Part shown: positions 53,446 to 64,000 of the stretch, one piece after another | How the letters are laid out: each line of letters starts with the position of its first letter | How positions within the stretch are numbered: position 1 is the stretch's first letter | Assembly (NCBI GenBank): GCA_032718475.1 | Contig: JAUCBJ010001608.1 | Coordinates: 1-64,000, forward strand | Source: Nemertoderma westbladi | Taxonomy: Eukaryota > Xenacoelomorpha > Nemertodermatida > Nemertodermatidae | DNA: 64,000 bases | Direction: 5' to 3' | Made by a program: the position numbers and the translations under genes | The notes under the pieces: model-generated | Database searches by the model: none | The model's input: only the letters and a program-made list of their open reading frames with translations | Told to the model about the DNA's origin: nothing

Positions 53446-55620
53446 GTGGTTCAGTACTACTTGCATACTGGTCAGGCAATCTGCGAGTTTATAATTTTGA
53501 ATTGTTTCATTTTATCAATGTTAATCACCATGAATCTAATTGATTGTAGTGTCAAAAGACGCGCAAGACTCTCCGCTTTCAATTGATATAAGCCACGTGT
53601 GAAATGATTGAGATTAAATGTGCATTTGAATTGAACTAAAATCACACTCCATAGAAACCAATATGATAAATTATCCGAGCACTCACTGCGTAGTGACGTT
53701 AAATATGTAGCAGCCAATCACAGCTGATTTTCAAAATTGGCTTCCCGGGCTTACTTAAACCTGTGCGCGCTAAAACACGCCGACAACCCGCGACATCTCG
53801 GGGTGTGAACTAAGAGGATTCTTTGTGGGGGTTGGGGGGGGGGGGGGGAAGGGTAAGGTTTATAGAGCCACACTTTGGTTAGGATGGGGACGTGGGGGAC
53901 TACAGAGGCGCCAGCGAGAGCGAGATCGGCCGACAACAAAGGTAGGGCCGTTAGCTGACAGTGTCTGACAGAGTGGTAGGGATGTAGATAAAATAAATAA
54001 GGTGTGGCAATAAAATAAAGTTATAAAAACATAAGGTTATAAAAACAATCATATAAAGTTCTGTATATTTACGTACTTAAGGTTATCATGGTTTACAATA
54101 CGATGTTACAATCAGTAAAAATATTATGACAATATAGTGAATATAATATAAATAATTAAGGCATAATAATAATCACATAATCAACCGCAAGATAAATTGC
54201 CCAAACTATGTCGCTAAAATAATAATAATAAAACACATCCTTCTGCTTGGCTGGGGTTCCGTAGACTACTGAAGAAATGAAACCCATATATCGGTTTATA
54301 TACAACAAATCCAACCCAATATTATCTACTGAAAATGTGTTAATTAATAACCGAGCAATAAACTGCACTGTTACTCCTACAAACATTCGGGCTGGCTATA
54401 ACCAGTTTGACCTTTACGACAATAGAGTAATACAACTGAGTGCATCTCCACATGAAGAAATATAGATACTGTACAATAACAAGCGAAGCAAACACACCAC
54501 AAAGGCACTCCAATATACCCGCTCACTCTCTATCCCACTCCCAGAAGGAAAATATTGGCCCCCAGATTACTCCTACAACCAACAGAGGCTAATAATGATT
54601 AAATTCAATGTGGGGCGAGCCACGAAGTGAGTGAGCCTTAGCGTAGTGGTACCATTAATCAACCTGTCGTTCTGTCGTTCTGTCGTTCTGTCGTGTTCAA
54701 TTTTAAACGTTAATAACTCGGCCAATCTTTGATGAAATCTATCCAAACTTGGTACACATGTTGTTTGGCAAAAGTTTAGAAATTTTCCAAGTAGAATTTC
54801 CGTGTGGCCTTCGAGAAGCTAAGATAATAGCAGTTAATTAGTTAATTAAGTTGATTGCGGTGAAAACGCCATTTTCAACCTGCCTTTTAAAGGAAATTAA
54901 TTGTTTTACAGTATAAGATTTAAATAATTATACTTAAAAATTATACAGATATAATCCCCATACGCCATTCTATTATAGTTTTTAATTAGTTTAAGTGATT
55001 TGCTTTAATAAATGTGTCTTTAATTGATCTAAACGTAATTAAACCGCACAATTATTGAGTACAAATTTAATCCTTCCCATTATTGGTCAAGTCTCTGCTG
55101 GTGTGGAGCTAGCTGCTGGGAGTTGTGGCTGTAGACTAACCTGAGAGGAATTGTAATAGAGGCAACCAGTATTGCTATTCCAGCCCAATCACTGAATTGT
55201 GTTTATTATAGGCTGGACGGGCCGCATAACCGTTCGACTATTACTACTATTGCTATCTCAGTTAAATGACAGATATAATAACATAAATACAATCCATGGC
55301 ATGGCTGTTGTAGGCTTCTGAAATAGTTTATTCCACAATGTATATGTCTGGTTATTTTTTAATTGAATTTTTGCAAAGTAGTAAAATTAATGTTCTTAAA
55401 AATAATATTATTATTTTATATGTAACCTAGGAAATTAGCTACATTTTTTCGCTGCAGCTTTAAGAGTGTACATTGATTTAATATTATTTCAATACCCATA
55501 TTACTACATCGGCATAAGATGCGTTGGCGTTGTATCACACATCTCCACATATCACACATCTCCACATAGATGTATCAACAGTTACTCGCACAGTTTCGAA
55601 ACTTCGCATAGTTATAACTG

Positions 55621-55912
55621 TATAAAGATCGTCAGTCTGCGTTTAGGAAAAATATTTTATGACAAAACAGGACAAGCGACGAGCGCAACGAGGCATATAA
55701 TGAAGACGAGTACTGCGTTGACTAAATTATTATATAAACCACCTGGCTTCACATATTGATCGCATCCCTAGTTATTATTATTATAAAGATCGTCCTAGCT
55801 TGCGTTTAAGAAATATATTTAAATACAAAACAGGACGAACGCAAAGAGGCTTATAATGAAAACGAGTACTGCGTTTATTATATTCCTATAAACCACCTGG
55901 CTTTGCATATTT
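55621..55912. repeat. Two diverged ~130-bp direct repeats
   Basis: Blocks starting TATAAAGATCGTC at 55621 and 55784, both with CAAAACAGGAC, CGAGTACTGCGTT and AAACCACCTGGCTT, offset 163 bp. Confidence 0.8.
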
Positions 55913-57997
55913 AACGTGCGATTGGAAATAAGTTCGTGCTACCCTTCCGTGGGTGGTAGATGTCGCGGTTATGTATTGGTGGTTGGGAAGGGTGGGGGGG
56001 GGGGGGGGAGATTAAAAGGGGTGAACACGTACTGTCCACCTTTCTTTGATTGATTGGTGGTGTGGGTAAATTTCTCAAAACCTGATTTTGTGATACAGTC
56101 GCTGCATTTTAATTTGTATATAATAACTAGGCCTCGTGCTGCGCGAAGTCCCCACGAACGTGTAACTACAACACAAAACAATCCACACTCAACTATCGCA
56201 ATAATTACGAAACCTACACCAAGCAATAATATTACTTCGAAATACCACTAGAAACTCACCAAACAATAAATCAAATATTCCCTAATAAATACATATTCTA
56301 TAAAATACATTTAACTTTAGCATAAATAAATACAATAAATCAATGTAAGATACTTTATGGAAATAATTCAACTAAATAATCAACAATATTAACATAAAAA
56401 TATGACGCCTAAATCACTATAATATTATCAAATAAATTAATGCAAGATAATATGACTTACGCAATTCACAAACGTTCTATATAGTTCCAGTCGCGACAAA
56501 ACCCGCCATTTCGACCGTTTCCACGTTTCCACACACCCCACCACTCGATTCAGGGCACCTTGTTACCCCTTATTTGATAGTTTCTAACCCAACAATTTTT
56601 TCGTGCACCAACCCTACTGTATTGTGGAGGTTACTTTGGTTCATCGTAATAAAATCTTTATTATATAAGTGAATGTGCATAACAAGAAAGAAAATTCGAG
56701 CGAAGCGAGCTGAAATTTCTTTAACAATAATGTTGAGAGTTTGCACATTGAATCGACCTTTTTAAACAACTAGCAACCAAAGCAAAGCAAACAAAGTTTA
56801 AACAACAACAAAAATGTTAATTACTCATATGGTCTTCTTGACCTTTAATAATAGTGCACACCGACGTCTAATAATTGGCTGAAGTGTGTTCGAGTGCAAT
56901 GGATATTGAGCTCAACATGTTAAGATCTTACATATTCTTAATTATCTCGAGAATTAACTAATTAATTAACGCGTAACTTTCCTATTCCATGGCCAGTACA
57001 CATATAAACCAACATACAAAGTCTTGCAGCAAACCACCGGAGCGTTTAAGCGAGATAGTACTACGAGAAACATACATACATACATACATGCATACAACAT
57101 TGACAATTGTATAATAGATAGAAAATAGAAGAAGAAGAGGAAGATAGGCGTATATACAGTATGTTGAGTAAAGAAGCTAAAATGATGGTTGAAACTTGAA
57201 GGTAAGGTTGGAACTTGTATCAACTATAAACTCAATTCACCTACACATTCCCGCTCCTCTCCCTCCATCGAAACCGGAATGCTAATAATTCTGCTCGCAC
57301 CAATCCTTAATTCATACACCATTCAACAGATCGGTCCATTTCACAAACTGAAACAAATTAATAACCTCAATAAAATATAGAACGCACACATTTAAAACTT
57401 ATGATACTGTAGTTAGTTTTACTTTACAGCTTCTCACATCTAATCTATACTACGCCATTTATAAACAATATTCTCGCGAAATTACCTTTAGCTGACAAGA
57501 GATAGGGCCTAACTCCCTTGACCCCGCGTTCTCCAACCGAAAACATCCACGGCAACGAAATAGGCAAACGGCAAATATTAACCATTAAGTGCACCACAAC
57601 CACCACCAACCATTCCACGAACCCGTGGAAGTTGTGAGAGAAACTGTAATCACCCTCCACCCCCAACCCGTATAAATAGTATTTTTATTACATCACATTT
57701 CTTTAATTTAATTCCGATTTTACTGTTTGCCTTGATTGGGGGCGAATCTAATAAATACAATAATACCATACAGTAGAGGCCTAGCCCAAAAATATGGGTA
57801 CCAGTCCAGTACTAAAAATTGTTACACTATTGCACTATAGGCCCACTCCTGGCCTGTGGGGCGAGACACGTAGTCGGCGAGCCTTGGCATACGGTTCATA
57901 TAGGGCAGTAGTAGGAGAAACATAGTCCGGATCGTACTCCTCCCTAAGCCTGGGAAGGTGCTAAATCGCGATGTTTAATGACAATCTGTCACCATCA

Positions 57998-58172
57998 ATA
58001 TTGATTCGCGTCGTTGCCTTCAACCAATCGTTGCTTATCACCTACGCGTAGCCTATCCTCACGATGCCTGCCTTACTCGATAGCTGTTACCACCCGTGAG
58101 TATTGATTCGCGTTGTTGCATCAACCAACCATCGCATATTCATCTTCGCGTAACCTAACTTCACGATGCATG
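57998..58172. repeat. Two diverged ~75-bp direct repeats
   Basis: Both copies share TATTGATTCGCGT, CAACCAA and CTTCACGATGC-like blocks; offset about 101 bp. Confidence 0.7.
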
Positions 58173-58718
58173 GCTAGCCCCCACTACGCTATTATATTAT
58201 ATATCGATTGCCAACTCACCACCACCACCGCTAGCCACGGCTACTCCTCGACGGCTGTCGCCAAACCAATCAATCCAACCAACCAAACAGCCTACCAGTA
58301 GTCCAACGCTATTATGATACGTGTTGAAATTCCGCCACGTTCCAGCTACACGTATACGAACATTTCCATAGTTACTCAACCCAACCTAACCAATCCCACA
58401 GCATCTGTGCCATATTGAAAGGCTTCCACCGCTAACATTATACTGCGCGTTTTTATTATAATAATTATTGATTATTATTACACACAACCCTATGATTCAT
58501 ATTCTTTCACGTATTTCCTATCCACGCAATCAACCAGCCAGCTATTCATCCACGTTGCTCCCCATCTCTTTTCTTATTCGTTGATGATTATGACACGTAC
58601 CATCTCTTCTTCGTTGACTATGCCACATCGCAAATTTATATATATATAAGTGAATGTTTTTAATAAAATTCATCACTTGTAATCTTCATGGTAATATATT
58701 GATACCATATCTAATTTT

Positions 58719-58986
58719 TTGTTCTCACTCTGACATTGTGTTTTTTCCTTAATAATTTATACATTATCTTACTCGTTGTATATTCATTGGTCGGAAAACG
58801 ACACCTCATAAAATGATACTGATTCCAGCATTGGGTATCGACCTAAAAACGAAAGTCTGAGCTACGTGTCTCACTCAATTTTTGTTTTTGAGTCGATACC
58901 TAATGTCAAACTCAGCATCATTTTTCTTAGGCGTTGTCTTCCGACCAAACACAATTTTAGAGTGAGAACTATGGTGTCAATTTATT
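58719..58986. repeat. Long imperfect inverted repeat upstream of the PC4-like ORF
   Basis: Outer arms TGTTCTCACTCT / AGAGTGAGAACT and inner arms with TTGGTCGGAAAACGACACC / TCCGACCAAA and GGTATCGAC / GTCGATACC pair across a ~30-nt centre. It lies 60 bp before the ATG at 59046 and could be a regulatory or replication structure. Confidence 0.7.
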
Positions 58987-59045
58987 ACAGCGATACAGTT
59001 TAAAATTTATCACTTGTAATATTTTTCATATTTATTATTATTATC

Positions 59046-60110
59046 ATGGCCTTAACGCAAAAAACCGGAGCAACAAATAGCTGGAAATTTACTTACAATA
59101 AATATACTTGTACCGTCGTTCACAGCAAGTATTTTATTGTGGAATCTCAGGAGGACAACGAATCAATTTGTTTTTCCCATCAAGATACCCGCTATTTGTT
59201 AGACATTCTAGAAACAACCAACAACAACCAACATCAATCCAGACCAGCAATTATACCAGGTAGGATATATCCCACTCTTCGTTTTGCGCGGGGAAATTTG
59301 AATATTTCCATCAACCCCACATCGGGTGATGTTTACGTTCAGAAACAAGGCAAATGTAAAGTTCTCAACAAAGCTTTTACTGAAGTTCTAATTCAATACA
59401 GAGGGAAATTATTGCAATTTCTCTCTCCACCGCTAGAGATTATTAGCGATCAATTCTACATTGAATGATCAAATCCAGAGTTTATTGGATTTGTAACAGC
59501 TTTTAAAGGAACCAACTATGTTGGCTTATGGAAAATCAGCCTCAGATACACCGATAGTGTTGGTTTTAACTATTATACAGGTTTCAATTTGTCAAAACAG
59601 GAACTATCTGTTTTGTTGCGAGAGTGGGACAACCAAGTCGATGAAACAGACAAACATCTTTTTGATAAAAATATCATTCAATTATCAGACCGTCTCAAAA
59701 TGATTAAAACCAATAATAAAAAAATTATTATCACCAACACCGATAATTCTACTGAAGTAGGTGCCGGCGGAAATTCTATCGAGTTGCATTACTTGAATGA
59801 TAAAGCCCATATTAGTTTTCTCAAAGAATCGATGGAGGGCGTTTCTCTTACTGAAGCCCATGTTGACGGTTTTGTCCTTTTGGATAAACCTAAAGCGTTC
59901 GTAGAGATCCCATCACCTAATCCAGATGTTGAAGAGAGTTGCTCTCAACCGCAACAGGTCTTTCCTGAAATATTACCTCGGAAGCCAAGATCATTGAGTA
60001 AATTTACCAACACATCACCTGCAAAGAAACAGAAAGTTGTCAGTAACCCAGTTCTAGTAGAACCTGTTACTAATTCTCCATGGAAACCAGATTATTATCC
60101 TAACATGTAA
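59046..60110 (+). pseudogene. PC4-like ssDNA-binding ORF split by an in-frame TGA
   Basis: Two ORFs (59046-59468, 140 codons; 59589-60110 with its own ATG, 173 codons) share one frame. The sequence between them has no other stop: a single TGA at 59466-59468 separates them. The part after the TGA (VGLWKISLRYTDSVG then GFNLSKQELSVLLREWDN) resembles the beta-sheet plus helix of PC4/p15 coactivator-type ssDNA-binding domains. The first half may be a second copy of the same fold. The C-terminus is Pro/Ser-rich and basic (PAKKQKVV). It sits 200 bp upstream of the polymerase on the same strand, where an ssDNA-binding protein would fit. The TGA could be a nonsense mutation, readthrough, or the boundary of two genes. 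The family call is tentative. Confidence 0.45.
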
Positions 60111-60194
60111 GCCTAATCATAAGTTAAACTCTTTGCGGTTTCCAATAGTCATAAGCGATTGGTGATTGGTTTAAAATTATTTCCCTCACTAGCA

Positions 60195-60200
60195 TATAAA
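60195..60200 (+). promoter_or_regulatory. Possible TATA box of the polymerase gene
   Basis: TATAAA in AGCATATAAATG, 109 bp before the ATG at 60309. Position fits a short 5' UTR; motif match only. Confidence 0.35.
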
Positions 60201-60308
60201 TGTTTAGATGTAGTCAATAACATTTCATTTCATTTCATTTTATTTTAATCTTTGGAGATATTTTATTATTATTATTATTATTATTATTTATCTAAACAAA
60301 CTTCAACA

Positions 60309-63300
60309 TGGATAAAATAACAATATGTTGTTCATTCTGTCATATGAATGTAACTAGACATAATTATTTACGCCACCTACGGTCACATTTTGAAAGTTAT
60401 TCTTGTTTAAGTGTCATGTCGTGACTTCATGCAGCGAAATTTGTAAACGACATGAAACGACTACTGGTTGTAAAGAAATGGAGTTCCGCACCTATCAATT
60501 GACTTGTTCTACCTGTAATAAAGAGTATACATATGACAATTATTTACGACACGATTGTCACTTGAAATGTTACTACACAAGAAAGCGTAAATATCCGCAA
60601 CGTAAAAATATATTATCTAGAAAAAACTTAAGGGTGGCTCTTGGTACATGCGCAACAATTTTTACGCGGGAACAAGAAGCTCACGATAATCGTCTTGAAA
60701 TTTATGTCCACGACCTCCCAACTTCTAGAGATTATCCCGATGTAGAAACAGCAGTAACGCAAATTCGAGGTAATATTCTTCAGTTAATATTAGATAGATT
60801 GAAAGAAATGAATGTTCTTAGACTGTGGTTAGGTCTAAATGTATTAATGTACAGGTCACATTTTTCAGAAGGTGAGCAATTGGAAACCTTTTATTTTAAT
60901 TCTTCCGGTGGTGCTATTAATACTGTAGATTCGCCGCAAAGTTTTGACACATGGTTTGAGTATGTGCTGGGGAATATATTACAAAAAATAGCCATCTTTA
61001 ACACACGTGGTTCGGGGTGGCGTATTAAATCTTTATTAAGGGTTGAAATTAAATTAGCGGAATCTAAGTGTAGGTCGTTACTATATAAGGGGCATGGGTA
61101 TATGGAATTACCTAAGGCTCTATCAGGTAAACAGTGTGTTATAAATGTACAATCGGCTGATAATGACTGTTTTAAATGGGCAATTATATCCGCAAAATTT
61201 AGTAGCAAAGTGAAAAACAACAAACAGCGTACTTCATCGTACAAAAATTATATGACTCATTTCATTTTTGACAACGGGAACAAAGATTATCCAACAGAGT
61301 GGCAGTTAGCAATTAAACTTTTTGAAAAACAAAATTCAAAATATATAATTAATTTACTATGTTGGAATAACGACAATAAACGCACCCCGGTATCTATATT
61401 AAGACAACCTCCGTTTAGTAAAATTACACCTGATAAACAGTTATTAAATATATTACTTGTAGTAAAAAATAACAATGTACCTAAACTGAATCATTATGTT
61501 TGCATAACTAACTTGAATCGATTGCTGAATACGAGAGCTCTTCATACCCAAGGTAGGCAATATTGTGAAAGGTGTTTGACACATTTTTTTCAAGCGGAAG
61601 TTCTTCATCGACACCGTCTTGCCTGCTACCAAGGAAGAAGTCAGCGCGAGAAACTACCTAATAAAAAAAGAACACACATTAGTTTTACAAATTTAGATAG
61701 AACCTTAGCCCCATTGTTTGTCACCTACTTTGATATAGAATGTATCTTACAACCGTCAGTTAATAATCAAATTATACAGGAGCATATACCGTATGCTGTG
61801 AGTTATTTAATTGTTCCCAATACTGAATTAATTGATGCTCCAAAATGTCATTTGAAAACATTCGTAAAGTCAAATAATAATAATTGTATTCAAGATTTCT
61901 TAGATTCATTATATACTGATTTAACTGAATTATGTTGTTGGTCAGAAATATACACTCATAAAACTATGTCATTTACTAATATTGATTTTGTAAATTTTGA
62001 ACAAGCAAAATTTTGTTTTTATTGTAATGTTACTTTAAATAATAATGTAGGGAAAAACAGACACCATTCACATATTACAGGTAAATATATTGCGGCAGCC
62101 TGTAATAGTTGTAACCGAAGTTTATCATTGAAACGATACCTGTATGTACTTCGCGGACACAATTCCAACAACTACGATATACATTGTATATTACAAAGCG
62201 GATTTAGAGATAAGAAATACACAGATTGGGATATAAAGGTTATACCGAGAAATACAGAGCGATATATTTCACTGAGTGCCTTTATCCCAATTAAAAACAC
62301 TTCTAAGAAAATTGAGTTACGTTTTTTAGACACATATCAATTTTTAAGCTTTTCTTTAAGTAATTTAGTTGAGTGTTCAACAAAGGATGTAGCCGGTCAT
62401 GATATAAGCTCAATTTTACCTATTACTCTACAAGAAATGAAATATTTTTATCCAAACTTGAATAACTCAACGATTAAACGGAAAGGAGTATTTCCATACG
62501 AGTACTTGACAGATATTAATAAATTTAATGATACTGGTTTACCGTCTATAAATAATTTTTTTAGTAACTTAAGTCAAAAAACATGCACAATTGAAGATTA
62601 TAGGTTTGCGGGAATATCATGGGTTGAATTCGACTGTGTGAATCTTAAAGATTATCTTTTAGCCTATTTAAAACTCGATATTTGTTTGCTTGCCGATATA
62701 TTTGAGAATTTTAGGAATGTTTGTAAACAAAATTACGATTTAGAAGCAGTTTTTTACTGTAGTATTGCGTCATTTACCTATGATTGCGCACTAAAACATA
62801 ATAAATGTAAAATAGAATTAATAAAGGATTATCAGACATATAGAGATTTTGAAAAATCAATTAGGGGTGGTGTTTCATTTTGTCGAAAACATTATATAGA
62901 ATCAAATATACCAGGTACAAGTACATATGATTCTACTAAGGAAGAATGCCATATTTTTAATATTGATTTCAACTCTTTATATTCTGGGAATTTAAGTAAA
63001 AAACTACCCACCTCACAATTCAAAGAAGTAAGTATTAAACATTTAGAGAATGCAATTCCAGAAAAACTAATCGAGTACTTGGTAGATTTAGACATTGATG
63101 GATCTACTGGATATTTTTTAATATGTGATTTAAATTATCCCAAGGCTATTCACGATCAAACATTACAATTACCGTTAGCCCCCGAGCATTTAAGTATAAA
63201 TGAATCAATGCTTTCACCTTATATGCGGGAACAATTTAATAACTTGTCAATACAAAGAGGTACCACCCGTAAATATAGAATGTCTATACCAAAACTCATG

Positions 63301-64000
63301 CTGACACAATTTGATAAAGAGTTTTATCATTTACATTTGAAACTGTTAAAATTTTATATAAAACATGGATTAATTGTTACTAAACTACATAAATTATATT
63401 CTTTTCAACAAGAATTTGTATTTAAAAATTACATCGATTTTAATATTAATCAAAGGCGACTGGCAAAAAGTTACATTGAAACTGCTGTCGCGAAATTGCT
63501 CAATAATTCACTGTTTGGCAAATCAATAGAAAAAATAAGAGATCGATGTAACTTTCGTATCGCAAATAGTAATGATAAATGCGATCAATTGGTAAATCGT
63601 ATTAATCATGAACAATTTATAATATACAATAATACATTATCGGGACATTTATTAGTGAAAGACTCTGTAACTCTCGATAAGCCTATATTTATTGGTAGCA
63701 CTGTGTTGGACTTGGCTAAATTGGATATGTATGATCTGTATTACAATAAATTGCTACCTATTGAGAAAGAATTAAACTGCCGTATTGAAATTGCTGCATC
63801 AGACACTGACTCATTGATAGGTTGTTACTATAATACATCTCAGAATAATTTTTTAAAAGCATTAATTAAAATTAATATTTTAGATACATCCAATTACCCT
63901 AAGGATCACCCGCTCTACAGTGATAAAAATAAATCTAGACTCTATTATTGTAAAGACTAACTAGCCTCACGTGAAATTAAACAAGCAGTATTTTTAAGAC
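60309..64000 (+). pseudogene. Protein-primed family B DNA polymerase, Polinton/adintovirus type (frame break, stop, runs off window)
   Basis: An ATG at 60309 opens a C2H2 zinc finger (CSFCHMNVTRHNYLRHLRSH). That frame stops at 60417, while the long frame (open from 60394 to 63960) takes over in the middle of a second finger, so a one-base frame break is likely near 60405. Downstream lie further fingers, a GSGWRI...GYMELPK segment, an HNH/endonuclease VII-like insert (CFYCN...HITGKY...CNSCN, ~62020-62120) and exonuclease motifs DIEC (~61735), NSNNYDIH (~62165) and YLKLD (~62665). Polymerase motifs are DFNSLY (~62965), KLLNNSLFGKS (~63494) and DTDSL (~63803). A TAA at 63958-63960 ends the frame at a point where relatives continue, and the next codons still look family-like up to the window end. 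The order is that of Polinton/Maverick and adintovirus polymerases, which replicate linear DNA with a protein primer. Integrase, capsid and terminal repeats are not in the window. Confidence 0.85.

Larger units (their letters stand above)
53446..58718. other. Non-coding region with small repeats
   Basis: No gene I can support in 5.3 kb. It contains G-runs near 53830 and 55993, a CTGTCGTT microsatellite (54664-54694), duplicated blocks at 55621-55912 and 57998-58172, and two related stretches with TGGGGCGAG near 54611 and 57858. An imperfect palindrome around GAGCGAAGCGAGC lies near 56690. It may be partly the left end of the Polinton-like element, but no terminal repeat can be identified within the window. 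Confidence 0.5.

Noticed and set aside
53472-57666. Several 60-97-codon ORFs in 53.4-57.7 kb
   Set aside because: No domain, low complexity or overlapping frames; expected by chance in AT-rich DNA.

Overview
The window is eukaryotic, almost certainly invertebrate animal, DNA. It is AT-rich and contains a GT-AG intron, a secreted PAN/apple-type gene fragment, a CR1/jockey-like LINE, two BEL/Pao families, a Ty1/copia element, TTAA-flanked MITEs and a Polinton/adintovirus-type DNA polymerase. There is no bacterial operon logic and I see no tRNA, rRNA or CRISPR array. The phylum cannot be fixed from the sequence alone; a mollusc, another lophotrochozoan or a non-vertebrate deuterostome would all fit. 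Most of the window is nested mobile elements.

Layout. 1-765: the end of one LTR, then G-rich minisatellites. 766-19312 (minus strand): element A, a 5'-truncated member of a giant BEL/Pao family, with a diverged 3' LTR, accessory ORFs, a decayed gag and almost all of pol deleted. 9111-16055 (plus): BEL2, a complete BEL/Pao element with an intact 1862-codon gag-pol, inserted in the gag of A (TSD GGCTC). 19313-19672: a foldback/MITE. 19685-24306 (plus): a copia element with identical LTRs (TSD CCGAG) and no visible protease. About 24320-26375 (plus): a 5'-truncated LINE. 28074-28583 (minus): two exons of a probable host PAN-domain gene. 29068-32390 and 51249-52333: one 39-bp satellite, split by element B. 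32391-51248 (plus): element B, an 18.86-kb giant BEL/Pao element with 1201-bp LTRs (4 differences) and TSD ACTAA; it carries gag-pol plus accessory ORFs of 132, 138 and 591 codons downstream of pol, and a 1.5-kb TTAA-flanked MITE in its leader. 52471-53445: another TTAA/poly-G MITE. 53446-59045: mostly non-coding. 59046-64000 (plus): part of a Polinton/adintovirus-like element with a possible PC4-like ORF and a protein-primed family B DNA polymerase that runs off the window.

The most interesting system is the A/B giant BEL family. Both copies keep a 591-codon zinc-knuckle ORF (ORF591) of identical length with no indels and with mostly synonymous differences, although gag-pol is decayed in A and interrupted in B. 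Between pol and ORF591 the family conserves small ORFs and RNA hairpins, including a C(UUCG)G tetraloop. Gag of B carries a dense cluster of consensus splice donors, and the B leader has a duplicated 111-nt core that can fold. Together these suggest a complex retroelement with a spliced or subgenomic accessory gene. That is an inference; ORF591 matches no protein I recognise.
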